From positions 57,263 to 121,262 of the forward strand of contig WMKJ01000030.1 in NCBI GenBank assembly GCA_009733715.1: a stretch of 64,000 nucleotides of DNA. Direction: 5' to 3'. The translations under genes were made by a program, and so were the position numbers. This stretch comes from Herpomyces periplanetae. Taxonomy: Eukaryota > Ascomycota > Laboulbeniomycetes > Herpomycetales > Herpomycetaceae. Positions 30,435-43,200 of the stretch are shown piece by piece. Below the pieces are notes generated by a model that had not been told where the DNA came from, did not search any database, and saw only the letters and a program-made list of their open reading frames with translations. Numbering within the stretch: position 1 is the stretch's first letter; each line of letters opens with the position of its first letter.

Positions 30435-31938
30435 ATGCGTCGCAACCTCGGCCTAGCAATTTTTATCAGTGTAAACGCCCTGGTAATCGGCTTTTTCGTT
30501 GTACGGTTATGGAATTTAATGGCCTTATTTGTCTTTGACGGCTCAAATGATGCTATTCTACACGCCGAAATTAATGAAACTCTCTATCCTCTTCCGGATT
30601 CCACTTTACCCACCAAACTTTTCAAGCATACTTCTCCCAACTCCAGATATACCAACCCAAACGTAACCTTCAAACCTCAAATTATCCCCAAAATTATACA
30701 CCAAACTTATGCTAATACATCTATCCCCGTCCGCTGGATTGAGCCTCAGAGATCATGTATTGCTCTACACACTGATTACGAGTACAAGGTAAGTATCGTA
30801 TCATTGTCCCTCCGTTAACGAATCACTAAATCTTCCTTACCCTCTCCTACACCTTCACCTGCAGTTATGGACGGATACTTCTGCCCGCGAATTCATCGCC
30901 AAAGAGTACGTTTTTCCCACTCTCCATGCTTCCGTTATACTCTTCTTAACTTTATGCATCTGCTCATCTCCACTTCTCATATCATGCAATCTAACCCAAA
31001 CCCCCTTCTCCCATCCTTGACATACACTTTTCCTACTTTATTTAGATATCCTTGGTTTTTGAGTACTTGGGATTCATATCCTTACAACATTCAGCGGGCT
31101 GATGCTATTCGATACTTTGCCCTGGCCCATTTCGGCGGTATCTACATTGATCTTGACGATGTTAGTATTATTCACCTTCCTGTCTTTCATATCCTCCCTA
31201 CATTTACCCAATACTCATCCCACACTATCTCCTAGGGCTGTAATCGCCGTCTTGACCCTCTACTAGTCTTCCCCGCCTGGCTTCGTAGGACTACTCCAAC
31301 GGGCATAAGCAATGATGCTATGGGGTCAATACCGCGCCATCCATTCTTTTTACGCGTAATCGAAACCTTGCCGTCTTACAATCGAAAATGGATATTACCC
31401 TATATTACCGTTATGGCTTCTACTGGTCCTTTATTCCTCAGTATCATGTGGCGCCAGTACATGTCAGAGATGCCTCCCGAACAGTTTAGAATTCGGCTTC
31501 TCTTTCCCGACGCTTATGCCAACAACCGTTGGAGTTTCTTTGTGCATAATATCGGTAACAGCTGGCATCAAAGCGATGTACATTTAATCTTATGGGTACG
31601 TGCGCGCTAGTCATTCTTCCTTTTATTTTTTTACTTTATATCCTCCCCTCTCCCGTTTCACCTCACCTTGTCTTGTCCATATCTCCTTGCCCTAACCTTT
31701 GAGCCTGCTAATCCGCATCGTTTTGTTACAGATGTCACATCATTGGATGTTACTTACTACCGTTGGATTCATCCTAGCCGGCTTCTTCTTCATGACACTC
31801 TGGTGGATATTTTCTGGTCTCGTATTAACACGTTCTCCCAAAACTCGTCATGCTCTAAAACGTCGAATTAACTTTTGGAATCGTTGCTCAGAAACTGATA
31901 GTCCTGCTTATTCCCCTCTTGGACGGAATGAAGTTTAG
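30435..31938 (+). CDS. SUR1: GT32 mannosyltransferase, Sur1/Csh1-like (MIPC synthase catalytic subunit)
   Basis: Golgi enzyme expected to add mannose to inositol phosphoceramide. Exons 30435-30788, 30865-30905, 31046-31160, 31236-31595 and 31732-31938 give 358 residues. An N-terminal signal anchor (GLAIFISVNALVIGFFVVRL) is followed by the GT32 opening IIPKIIHQTYANTSIPVRWI, then NIQRADAIRYFALAHFGG, and the DXD motif in IYIDLDD. Next come ISNDAMGSIPRHPFFLRVIE and a C-terminal membrane segment (LLTTVGFILAGFFFMTLWW), as in yeast Sur1/Csg1. The anchor plus C-terminal helix favour Sur1-type over soluble Och1-type members. The Csg2 partner gene is not in this window. Confidence 0.88.
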
Positions 31939-33909
31939 TCCAACCATTATTCACGTTACCGTGCTGTCTATCGGCCATCTTACCTCTAGTGTGGTATCGT
32001 ATCACTATATCCATTTCACCTTTACCACCGGTATTTCGCTGCCGCTACTGCTACCGTTGCAGCACCGACCATTTTCTGCTTGTCCGGTGTTCGCTAATGA
32101 TACGTTTTTCTCGTATCATTAAACGTTATTTTTTCTTATCAAGCCGTTGTGTGGTCCCCCCCGTTTGCTTCATTCCTGATTTGCGCTACGTCGCTCTGCT
32201 AGCCCGTTTATCCTTTTCAACAAGGGTTTATCTGCACTTCCTGGCACCTTATCACTCTTCATTCCATCGTCAACGTCCTCAATTTTGTCCTCTTCATACC
32301 GGTTCTACTCCCCTAAAACCATTCTGCGTTTTCGCCTTTCGCGCCATCGCCTGCTCGTTTGTATTTTCTTCCGTCTTCATAGGGTCATTGGTCCTCCGTT
32401 ATCTACATGTCGCTCCGAGCAGTGTCTCGAGCTCTTTTACCATCCACCCGTTCGCCGCGTTGTCATACCCCGTGCAAACACTACGGCCGAACTCAATCAA
32501 TTTTACCCTTCACACCCCCCAATTTTCTAAACTGTCTGGCTAAACAATGTACATATCCTACCGCACCAGACTGTCATTACTCCGCACGTTTATCATGATT
32601 AACCGTGCTCTTGTATTATTTGCTGTTTCGCTCCACTGCCGCTTAGCTTTGGTGAATACCCCTATAATTCCTTGTAATTGCTCCTTTAATTTCTATACTC
32701 TTTATTCTACGTGACCCATTGAATTAGTCCGCTTTTTATGAACTAATAATTCTTCCGCTAACGCATGCGTCATAATATAACTAAAGACAATTGCCAGATT
32801 AATTGTGCAGCAGCAATCGTTTCGCCTGTTACACGATGAGAGCGTGTATACACAGGGAAGGTAGGATCCAACTACTGATATCTGTTTGCTCGCCCATGAG
32901 GGAAGGGTATAAAGGTGGGTGACAGGAATTGCATGTACGCAAGCAGTTAACTGGGCGCGTACAATCCGTTACGCCAGCGGAGATAGTAATCTGACACGAC
33001 AGGGTCGCGGTTACGGTACGGGATTAGCGCGGGTCCAAGTTTACCAAAAGCGTAAACATAGACGGCGACGTAAAAACGCCGGTTTACGCATATGCATGCA
33101 CACTAACCTTATCAACGCCGGTCGAGACGGACTCTGCGTGTAGCCTGGGGAAAAAGGTAAGCCTATATTTGCGTACGTGTGCGCGCGCATACTTACCAAC
33201 GTAAATAATAAGCGGCAAGTAACCACTAGGTGCGCAAGCCAGGAGGAGCGCGCGTGTCTCTAGCGTTAATCAAACGAGTTCACTCATATCAAACACCGTG
33301 TGCACCCACGGATTGAACATTGTCATCGTCCTTCCACGTACTAGTGAATGATGTAGCGCGAAATATCAATGATCCGCGTCAACCGTTCCTGTTGCTCACA
33401 CACTCTCTCGTGGAAAGACAATTTAATTAGCCTTCTCACCCTTTCTCCTTGTTATCACACTGTGACTACCTGGCCCTTACCTTTGCTTCATCCGAGAGTT
33501 GCATTTTGCCCCAAATCTCAATGTTCGCCAATCTAAACTTTCCCGTGTATAAGTTGTTATATCGTTAAACGCAACAAGTAAAAATTTTGCCTAAAACGTG
33601 GGCTTGCGTGTCCCCAGGATGTTAACGCGTTAAATTTTTGGTCGTCTCCCATTCCCCGGAGAATTACTAATACTCCCAGTGCCGGCCCGGACCGGCTTTG
33701 GCGGACCGATGTAACTTGCTGAGTCAGTGCCGTGTCATGCCGCCACCGCCACCGCCACCGCCATTGCTCTGTTACATTACTTTGATATTGCTGAACTTTT
33801 CAACTTCTCATGAGAATCGGTACATTCGTGAACGTTTACTTGATTTGGCTCTGCTTCTCGGTCCGCCCCTTGCTTCACACCATTGTGTTCTACGTTTACC
33901 TTTGTTAAT
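31939..33909. other. 2 kb intergenic region, no supported gene
   Basis: Follows the GT32 gene and precedes SF3b4. ORFs at 31919-32598 overlap in all plus frames and are Ser/Phe/His-rich, typical of CT-rich non-coding DNA. At 32919-33143 a plus-strand frame is Arg/Lys-rich (VYQKRKHRRRRKNAG), and ...GGGGAAAAAG|GTAAGC at about 33155 looks like a donor, but I could not build a gene. A GCGCGC run (33179-33190) and a (CCGCCA)n run (33738-33764) are present. Confidence 0.35.
33738..33764. repeat. (CCGCCA)n repeat
   Basis: CCGCCACCGCCACCGCCACCGCC run about 150 bp upstream of the SF3b4 start; likely part of the 5' leader. Confidence 0.8.
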
Positions 33910-34706
33910 ATGGCCAGCGCTAGACACTGGTAAGTATAGTTTACTCTCGTATACATTGTCTAACACTCACTCATTCGTGCGCTTTCTCGCACTTTACTTT
34001 CATCAGGGAACAAGATAAAGACGCTACAGTCTATATTGGAAACTTGGACGAACGCGTGACAGACAGTTTAATTTGGGAATTAATGTTACAAGCAGGTCGT
34101 ATAGTTAACGTTCATTTGCCCAAAGACCGCGTCTCCCAAACTCATCAAGGCTACGGTTTCGTTGAATTTAACTCTGAAGATGACGCTGAATACGCTGCTA
34201 AAATTATGAATCAAGTCCGCTTATACGGCAAGCCTATTCGCGTTAACAAAGCATCCGCTGATAAACAACGTCATGTAGATATTGGTGCTGAACTATTTGT
34301 GGGAAATTTGGACGTTCTTGTAGACGAGCGCACACTGCTCGAAACTTTTAGCCGTTTTGGTACACTGGTTTCACCTCCTAAAATAGCCCGCGATGACTCC
34401 GGTTTGTCCAAAGGTTACGGATTCGTTTCCTATTCGTCGTTTGAAGCATCTGATGAAGCTATTGCTAATATGAATGGACAATACCTCATGAACAAGGAAA
34501 TTTCTGTGCAATATGCCTATAAGAAAGACGGTCTCGGAAAACGGCATGGTGATGCAGCTGAGCGCGAACTTGCTAATCAAGCTCGTAAGCACAATATTCA
34601 AGTTCCCTTCCAACCCGTTACTTCTCAAGTGTACCCTCTGCCAGCTGCCGCCCAGGGTGTTCCATCCCTCCATCCGGGTATGACGTTCGGTTGGGGCCAA
34701 ATATGA
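33910..34706 (+). CDS. HSH49: Splicing factor 3b subunit 4 (SF3b49/Hsh49)
   Basis: U2 snRNP component that helps bind the branch-site region. Exons 33910-33929 (20 nt) and 34007-34706 give 239 residues; a Trp codon is split. RRM1 shows ATVYIGNLDERV, LPKDRVSQTHQGYGFVEF and LYGKPIRVNKAS; RRM2 shows ELFVGNLDVLVDE, SKGYGFVSYSSFEASDEA and NMNGQYLMNKEISVQYAYKK, followed by the family's GLGKRHGDAAERELANQ. After RRM2 only a short Pro-containing tail remains, so it resembles yeast Hsh49 (213 aa) rather than the longer Pro-rich human protein. The tiny first exon (MASARH) is inferred from GTAAGT...ATCAG. Confidence 0.93.
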
Positions 34707-34814
34707 CCGTTATTTTGTGTACACCCTATACACCCAACGCGCCACATTCCTTGCGACAATTAATCATGTCATGCTAGCAGGTCGTGGGATTTGCACGATG
34801 CTGATACAGAATGG

Positions 34815-35584
34815 CTAGGAAAATGAAACAAATTTAGGATCATTTGGCTGCCCATCTAGTCGAATACCCTGATTTTTCAATTTAATTTGAAGATACAAGT
34901 GTCGCGCACTGTCAAAACTGCACGATCGGTGTCGCATTATACGCGCAATCGATCGTTTGGCTGTATCATCTAAACCTGGTCGTGTATCATTCTCCATTAA
35001 GTTATTCTCAACTAGATTGAACGTTGCTGACGTTAGTCCGTTGGTAACGTCATACTGAAAGGTGGATTGTGCCGCTTCAGGAGAAGGTGATGAAGGGGTT
35101 GTGATTGGAAGCTCGATCAGTTCCTCCAGAGTACTTAGGTCCGTATAGGATACACTGGATTCCAAGGGTAGCGATGCACCGGATGTCGTTTGCAGTACTG
35201 TATATGTAGGTGAAGCGGTATTGAACAAGGAAAACCGTCGTTGTAATGGGTATGGGATAGAATGATAGGAGGTAGGGATCCGGTCATACCATCGATGTCT
35301 AGTTTTAATCAAGACTATGATACTCGGGAGTGATCATGTAAACTTTGTGTATTAGCTTTCAATATATTTTTATGGTTTATCCCGTGGATTCAATTAGTGT
35401 AAAACGCGTAGATGCGAACATTTAATAGGATGAATGTACAGATGAGATGTATAGTGGCAGCATACAACTTACCTACAATGGCAATAAAGCAAGTTAAGAT
35501 GAACGCGTGGAATGCATAGTTAACATTAGAGCTTGAAAGTGAATCTTCCACGGGGATATTAGAGTTGAACTGTAAACTGGGCAT
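34815..35584 (-). CDS. DUF2015-type fungal membrane protein
   Basis: Uncharacterised fungal family. Exons 35584-35473 and 35314-34815 give 203 residues, with a Val codon split at GTAAGT...CATAG. One N-terminal transmembrane segment (AFHAFILTCFIAIVVLI) is directly followed by KTRHRWYD, as in the family. The middle is Ser/Thr/Pro-rich. The C-terminal conserved block is RPGLDDTAKRSIARIMRHR, then SFDSARHLYLQIKLKNQGI, then DGQPNDPKFVSFS at the very end. The topology suggests a single-pass protein with a soluble C-terminal domain. The family assignment is from memory of its GLDD...R-x-FDEAR...DGRP-x-DPKFVSF pattern. Confidence 0.75.
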
Positions 35585-36156
35585 AATCAAATTAAAAATT
35601 TAAAGGTAAAGGTCAAATAGATCGACAAAGCCTTAGAAAGTATACGATTAAAAAGCCGTGGGCTGGCAATGTGATGAAATATTAAAGTACGAAGACATTG
35701 ACAGGTACATATCGTAAATCATGAAACAAGTGTACATGACCGTACACTATATTTAAAGTGTTGGTGCGTTGGCCTTGATAAATTGGCGTGTTGTTTAACC
35801 CGCATAAATTCCACCTAGATAAAGTAAAGAAATGAACAATGCAAGTGTGCCTTAACATGTTGCAAACGTAAAACTGGCACAAAAATTTCCCGTTTCGTCA
35901 AACATATTTGCCCGCAAAATCATTTCCCCGTGAGCTGACTCAGCAAGCTAGTGGCACGTGCTTTTGGGACAGAGCCCACACTCGCTTAAATTTCCTGGTC
36001 ACGTGTTGCGCTTAGGAGCCGGGTAGGACGGCGACGATTATCGTGAAAAAGTAAGCTTGCTAAAGGTAAAACGATTGTGCTGACGGTTAACTTGCGTTGT
36101 ACTTAGCTTGTTTTCTTGTTTGGATTGATTCTTCTGTTGCTATATACTGTTCGAAT
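35585..36156. promoter_or_regulatory. Divergent promoter region, DUF2015 gene and eL28
   Basis: 570 bp between divergent starts. Two CACGTG sites (35955-35960 and 36000-36005) lie 150-200 bp upstream of the eL28 ATG. No coding signal. Confidence 0.4.
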
Positions 36157-37046
36157 ATGTCTGCTATTCCGCATAATCATTTCTCGCCCGATTTGCTCTG
36201 GGAAGTTACGCGTAAGTTTGAGTTTTTGTCGGGCTCATTAAATCCGGAGATATTTTAGCTACTGTTTAACCATTTTCTCTCGGGTTAATCAATTTATTAT
36301 ATTTTTTAATAGGAAAGCAAAGCTCTCTTCTTGTTAAGCGTCGAAATGCCGGTTTAACTCGCTTTTCCAAAGATCCATTAAACTTGTTAAACCTTCACAC
36401 ACCTCGCGTACGACAAATTTTACCCATTCTCTCACCTCAGCTAAATTCATTAACCGTGTATATGGTTATACTAATTTTTAAATTTTCGTATACTTTAGCA
36501 ATGTGGCTCAATTAACAATCGGGTAATAAATCTGAATATTTCTGCTAGATTCTACCTCATAACAAAATTTCGTTAATACTCTTTTAATAGGCGATCGGAA
36601 TTCATGCCGCTCCGGAACATAAAGGTGTGATTATTCAAACGAAAAAAGCCGGTAAACAAAATCAACCAGCTTCAAGTTTAAATACCACCACTATCAGCAA
36701 CCACACATCTACACGAAAGTAAGCATGTTCCATGTCCTCTACCAAACTATCCTTTACCCATCTACTTACACCACCAATAACCGTATACCCATACACAACT
36801 GTTATCGTGGACTTTGTTAAACTAAGCCGAACGAATTAACTGCTAACTCAATTCTATCACGACAGAACTTTTCGAAGCTTTGCCAACATGACCGGACCTA
36901 AATCGTACCGCGATGATCTCCGTAGAGCAGGTATAGCCCGAATCAGCGCTATTCGCAAATCGCAACAACCCCGAACCATTGCCGCTTCAACCCGACCAAT
37001 CGCTCCCCTCAAACCACGCGGATCGAGAGCGGTCGCGGTCGCATAA
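36157..37046 (+). CDS. RPL28: 60S ribosomal protein eL28
   Basis: Large-subunit ribosomal protein, absent from budding yeast but present in most other eukaryotes. Exons 36157-36211, 36313-36455, 36591-36718 and 36866-37046 give 168 residues. It matches the family pattern: SPDLLWEVTRKQSSLLVKRR, SKDPLNLLNLHT, AIGIHAAPEHKGVIIQTKK, and the C-terminal TFRSFANMTGPKSYRDDLRR with AGIARISAIRKSQQPR. The second donor (GTGTAT) is less standard but is the only nearby site that keeps frame into the AIGIHAA block. The Ser/Thr-rich insert (ASSLNTTTISNHTSTR) corresponds to the family's TT-x-N-x-R region. Confidence 0.88.
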
Positions 37047-37193
37047 ATTCCTCATCACAAAATAAACATCCCGAATGAATCAATGGGGAGAAAAGTTCGA
37101 CGTCGACAAGTAGGGTTAGGGTCAGAGTCATGAGACTCTATAAGTCAGTGTTTCGGGTCAGAGGTACGAGTATTTCGTAGGGAAGATGGAAAG

Positions 37194-40100
37194 TTAGCAG
37201 ATTCGACTGATTGGGGACATTTTGTATTCGTGATAAAGTTGATGCTTGAAAATTTTCACGTACTTCTCTAGCAAAATTGCACCGTTTTCTCGTCCAACGC
37301 GTGAAAACCTCTCATGTCGTCTTGATACATCGTAGAATTCGTCGGGATCTGGTGCTTTTAATAGCTCAACTGTTTGATTCAATTCAGCTAAACAATCTAT
37401 CAAGTCTTCCGTTTCCCTTCCTGCTTCACTTTCATCCGGTGATTTCTTGTCAGTTTTACTCTCTCGACCTAATTCAACATCCAATGCTTCAACAAAATTC
37501 CCAAAGTATTTAACGTCTGTAGCCAACGTTTCAACAGCTTCCCGACTAATTCGCGAGACTGTTTGATCCAGCGGAAGACTCTGTTATGTTAAATACCCAT
37601 TAGCTTCATCTTAATTCCATTTTGCTCTTCCAACATACCAGTATCAAATTAGCCGCATGACTTAAAGCATCCTTATAAATTAACCGTTTAGTCTCACATG
37701 GTAACCCTAATAAAGCAGAACTCATAGATACTGAAATGTATCTTGTTAACTCTTGCATGTAGTTACTCGGCTCCTGTGACGCCATTTTACTATTCCTATA
37801 TTCCATCGCCAAACCCATCCCACGATAGTACCAACTATTCGTTAATTCAATCGTACTAAACCTCACTTGGCCTAACATTCACACTCTTTCACTTACCAAT
37901 TGTATTCCGATGTTCCAATCAAATCGTTTATCTTAGAATTCACTAACTCGAATACCCGTCTTTCCGCCAACTTACGACCCGACGCAAATTTCTCAACAGC
38001 GCGAAACTTGTAACTTGATCCAGCCGGTGATGGAGCAAATCTAGCCTCAACTAACAGTGTTTCCAGTTCCGTACAAGCCATCTCAAAATGCTTAAAATTC
38101 GTAAGAATTTGAACTATCTGTCCAGGGTACTGTGATGATAGCCTTTCAATCAACAATTGGTACACTTTATCACATAGTAATTCATCCAACGCCTATATCA
38201 GCTCATTCATTAATGTCTATCAACCAAAACAATCCAACTTGCTCATCACCAATTTTTTCCCCAACTCACATTACGAATAGTTTCATCTATTAATTGATTC
38301 CTCTGTAATTGGTCATCGAGAAATAGGAATATCTGATTCAAAAAGTTCCTAATATCAATGCAGCATAGTGGATACATCTGCGAAAATGGAAATACACACG
38401 GAAACCTATACACATATGTTAGAATCTTCAATCGTCTTTACCATCAATTGTCTCTCAATTCAACAACATACTGAATTTCGTCCGCCTCTTGAGTCGGATT
38501 ATACCAGCTAACTTGCACCACTTTTTCATACTCTTCCATTGTATTCACTGCCATTGGCATGTAATCATCCGTTGAAACAATCTGTCACGTCTCATAAATT
38601 GTTACCATTCGCAACGTTACAGGGTAATTCGCTCAAGTAGATTGTAAAATTTCAAACCTCTTCAAAATCTTCGCCAAACTTGGTCTTCAAGATGTCCGAA
38701 TATCGCTCAAATAGTCGTAGAACTAAAGAATCCGATAAAGACGTTGAATACCCCCATGTCTTAAATTTCGCATCGTTAATGTCCTGTGTTTTCAAACTCA
38801 ATCTACGTTACGACGTGTTATCTCACCTCCATCGTTTGCATAAATAGCGACAACCGTCCTTTAATCTTGTATAGGTCCTCATCTTTTGTGACACTGTTTA
38901 AATTCGAGGATATTAAACTAATGGCTGTTTGACACATCGATTCCCATAATTCATCAACCTAATACATTTAGTTGGAATAAATTAGTACCATTTCCATTAT
39001 CGGCAAGCTATACTTACATCCGCGGGAGTCCGAAGGTGTTCCGTACTTCTCATTGTCGCTCGCTCAACTATGGCAAAGCCCGCTATACTCTCTAATAAAC
39101 TGCTTAAATCCGATTGATCCGGGTCCAACAAATTAAGGGATACTGGCGCTAACAGGTCCTTTTGTCGTCTTCGCGTCGCTGCGTACTCATCTCTAAATTG
39201 GTTAATTCGTCCCAGCGTAGTGTATATATGAATTGCTTCATGTAATGGTGAAAAGTCAACGTTGGTTTGCGTTTCTTCATTATGGAGTATGTCAAATTCA
39301 TCCAGTTCATTCGCAACAAGCTCCACGGCTGAATTAATTGGGAACTTTCCCAAAAACGTATCGGCTTCCGCTCGCTTTTTTAACCTTTCTCGTCTCTCTC
39401 GCGTGTGGTAGAACGCCACTTCTCCTAAATACTGGGAAGCCTCTCGAATTCTAAATAGCCATGTATTTAAATCACTCATCACAGCATCTGCAATTAATTT
39501 TTGTGTGGCCGGCACCGATTTATCTAGCATACTAGCTATAGAATACCTTGAAATATCCCGCAAGTGTATTGATTGTAGGTCATCCAGAGCCCTTAGCGCT
39601 GCAAAATGTTTCTTCTGTGAGGCTAATTGGTGAACTCGGAAACTTTGCCGTAGTACATGCAGACACGCTGATATGGCTGATGATGCATCATCAATGTTTT
39701 GTCTGACTCGACGCGCGTTGACCAATGATCGTTTCTGCGATGAAAGCTCATCAACACTGCCTTGAATCGATCGCGACAAATTCAAAATTTCCTCTGCTAA
39801 GCTTGCCGTAGAATTTCTGACACGTAAAACTGCATTAACTGCGCTCACAAAGTCAAGATAATTCGCACTGCACACACTCTCAATCTTTCCTGCACATGTT
39901 GCCGAGAACCGATCCAAAATTCGTATAAGACGCGACGCGCTGTCAGAGTAACGATCATTTTGAATAAGTTGTACCAATTGATCAACGTAATCTGACTCTG
40001 ATGATCTTAAAATAATCTGTGGAAGTCATCCTGTTAGTTAATTCTCTTGAACCATTTATCTTGTCTATAGCCTCAAAAGTAATGTAAACCCGACCCGCAC

Positions 40101-40206
40101 AATCCAAATTTTGTTTGCCTGCGATCCTCGAAAATTTTCACAATAATTTATATACCTGAAGAACTAGAGCAGACAGCTCATCTGAATGATCCGATGTTGG
40201 TGGCAT
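37194..40206 (-). CDS. SEC15: Exocyst complex subunit Sec15 (EXOC6)
   Basis: Exocyst subunit that receives the Rab Sec4 signal on secretory vesicles. Nine exons on the minus strand: 40206-40156, 40016-39018, 38958-38827, 38783-38658, 38581-38472, 38405-38270, 38192-37897, 37795-37639 and 37580-37194. They sum to 797 residues, and every junction is in frame. Recognised blocks are LRALDDLQSIHLRDISRYSI, MSDLNTWLFRIREASQYLGE, FSPLHEAIHIYTTLGRINQF, DDYMPMAVNTMEEYEKVVQV, FPFSQMYPLCCIDIRNFLNQ (the most diagnostic), NYMQELTRYISVSMSSALLG and the C-terminal CLAELNQTVELL...LLEKYV. It is mostly helical, with a short coiled-coil N-terminus. The first exon is only 17 codons. The donor after GEDFEE (GTTTGA) is weak. 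The gene converges on eL28 (147 bp between stops). Confidence 0.92.
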
Positions 40207-43200
40207 AGAGGTAAGTAATATCGTCTCGTTCCAGATACCTCTAAATATCTACCTTCTAACAAACTTAATATCCTTTCCTAAAACGTCTAACCTTGAAATT
40301 TCTTCTAAAATCCCCCACTCAATCCCATCTACCCTCAATTTGTAAGCAATACCCACGTGACTGACTCTCGTTGAGCGTCGCTCGGTTTAGCTTTGTAAGG
40401 AAAATTTACGGTAATTTTACCAAGTGTCTTATGTTTGATCAAGGTTAACATGTCAATGGATGACCTCTGACGGTAATAATGTCAAAAAAACTACCTTAAA
40501 CAATTATACTGTATATTATAATGATGCGCTTACAAATTTATGAATCCAACTTGTTTCCTACAACATTTTCATCTCCCTTGTATCCATGTAACTCTTTTCC
40601 CCATCCGTTCAAACAAGTTATTCCTCACCCCTTAGTCCCCCCAAATTTCCTTCCCCACTCTCCCCTTCTCCATCCACGTGCCCTCTAATTTCGGCCCATC
40701 TTTTTTGCCGATCAATAGTAGATATTGTCACCATTTCTTTCACATGACTGAATATTTCCGTTTGATTTTACCTATTCACTAATATGAATTTGTGCACACA
40801 AATACTTTCCTTAATCTATACAAACATGTATTACTCATACTACCCTAACTTCTTACTTCTCTTACCTGGATTCATAATAAGAGTTTATCCCAATATACCA
40901 CTTTGTCAGTATAATCTATCGTACATACTTTGTAGCCTATCCTCACAATATCATCTATTCTAATCTTTCATATATCTCAAATCACTCACACTACTACATC
41001 ATTCTCCTACTCCTACACTCCCTATCATCCTTTATACATCCCCTCACACCATTTCTCTAATTTTAATCCTTAATAATCCTCCTCCATACATCTCCATAAT
41101 TTGCCTTAAATATTCCTAATGTATGTATTGGCTTATATAATAATATCTTTATACATGTCTATTGAGGCTGCGCGTTGTACCTTGCATGATCGACTCGGTT
41201 TACTGGCTCTCTATACTACACTTTCTTTCCACGTAAAACATTCGGCTCGCTTAACTCATATTAGCTATTTCCCCGAACCGTTATCGAAGCCCCAATATTT
41301 CATAGACCCGACCCACACAATTTACCGTGAATATTTTCCCGATCACTTTCGTCCTTAGCATCTACTACTTCTAAATCTCTCATTTACAGCCCTCTCCCTA
41401 CATTCATCTATACCATACAATAACTATAATGGCTCACATGTGTCTACCCTGTCTGCTGTTGTGCAAAACCCTTTACCAATAATTTCCTGGTTCAGTCGCC
41501 ATATTGAATTTTTTATGGCATCTTGTATACATACACACAATTATCCTTCCTTTTATTCATCCCAGTCGTTATGTTCCTAATTCACATATACTTTATTAAC
41601 AAACTATTTTAATATACACTTCTCATCACATTAATCTCTCCAATCATATGTAATTCTACTTTTCGACCTCAATTCATTCCCAATCATCCAATTGGACGTG
41701 TTTTTCTTTCCTTAATTGTGTACACTTGCATTAACTGCTCGCAAGTAAACTTCCACATAACTTGAAATTATTAATTGTAATTATCATATGCTACAACTAC
41801 TATTACCTACTCTAATTCATAACCTCCATAAACTTGGTATTTCAACAAAATTACAGGATGACACTTAAATATTGCCAATCATAATTTTAAAATGCCCTTC
41901 CCCAAAAATTTCCCCTACTTTATTCAATTCGTCAAATTTAATAGCTTGTCAGTTTTATCGATTCCGCCATTAACTTTATCCTTCACTTCCATGTCACTAT
42001 AAAGTAGAACATACCTTTACCCAATCACTTCGCAATTCTCTCAATTACTATCCTTACTTATTCAACTTAATCCTTATCAAAACTACACTTCCTCCTCATT
42101 ACACTCTAAAATAATCAAAAATACCGTCCTCCACCTTAACTTTGCCGTCATCTCACCATTCCTAGTTTTCCATCCACCTGTCACTTTTTCTTTATCCGTT
42201 CCAACGGATCTAATTTTCGATGACGTCCATCTTCGAGTAATCTTTTTCTCCCATTCCTTCCCCGCAACCGGAAGATTAAAATAAAATTTGCTACTTCCGA
42301 TATATTGGCCGCTGTTCACTTTCTCATCCCTAACATAACCTTCTTCTTCAATCCAATAATTCTACACTTTCCCTAGTTGTGCAAAAGCACATTCGCTATT
42401 GTCTTTATCTCTCAATTTTTCATCGTATTCTTTTCTCATCTCAACAATATATTTTCACTAATTCTCAACTGTTTAAATTACTTATGGTCAGTGTTTTCCT
42501 TAATTGGAAAATCTCTCTTCTTCATACTTTTCCCCCGTGTATACATCATCTTCATATCTCCGCTCTTGCCTAAATTAAATATATTTCCTCGCCTCTTACT
42601 TTCCCTTCTCAGAAAAATGCATCTCATCCAATATTTTCATTTCTTTTTGACTAAATAGTTCCAATTTTTCCTCTTTCCACCTTTCTCATTTGGCCATCTC
42701 TTTCATCTCGCTTTCCTTTCACAGTAACTTTCCCTTTCTCACTTATCTATTTTACTCACTTACCTTCGCTTAATTTCTTATTTCCCCACAAGTCCCGTTA
42801 AATCGATATCTCAACAATTCCTTTTATTTCTTTCATTTCTTCTCTCTTCCTTGTCGTCCTTCCTTCCCTCCTACCAAGGTTTTATCACGTGGTTGTGATA
42901 ATTCATTGCTCCCATCAATCCCTTCCCCAATCGTATAAATTTCATCGATCCACCATCTTTTATTTTCAACATCCAGTCGCTTCTTTGTCATTTACTTTCT
43001 GAATACGCTAGCTCAATTCCAAATTTTAAATCTTACCCATCTTCTTTTTGCTTAGATTCTTCCTCCATCTTGTCTTCATCTTTTTCAATCTAATATTTCA
43101 ATCATTTTATCTCTTCTCATCATCCTCTTTCTTCATTTTATTCTTTAGTCTGCTCTCTTTGTTTTCAAATTTCATCTTCTAACACTACCCACGCCTTCTA

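Noticed and set aside
31919-32598. Several overlapping plus-strand ORFs (up to 184 aa) after the GT32 gene
   Set aside because: All three frames are open at once in CT-rich DNA; Ser/Phe/Pro bias and no motif.
32919-33160. Arg/Lys-rich frame as a possible ribosomal protein exon
   Set aside because: I compared it mentally with eS30, eL37, eL43, bL20 and bL34 patterns and found no match; kept only as a note in the gap entry.
3898-36005. CACGTG motifs upstream of ribosomal protein genes eS1 and eL28 as a shared control site
   Set aside because: At about 40% GC roughly nine CACGTG are expected by chance in 64 kb. They also occur at many unrelated places (for example near 1352, 18299, 42892, 52155) and are absent upstream of eL39.
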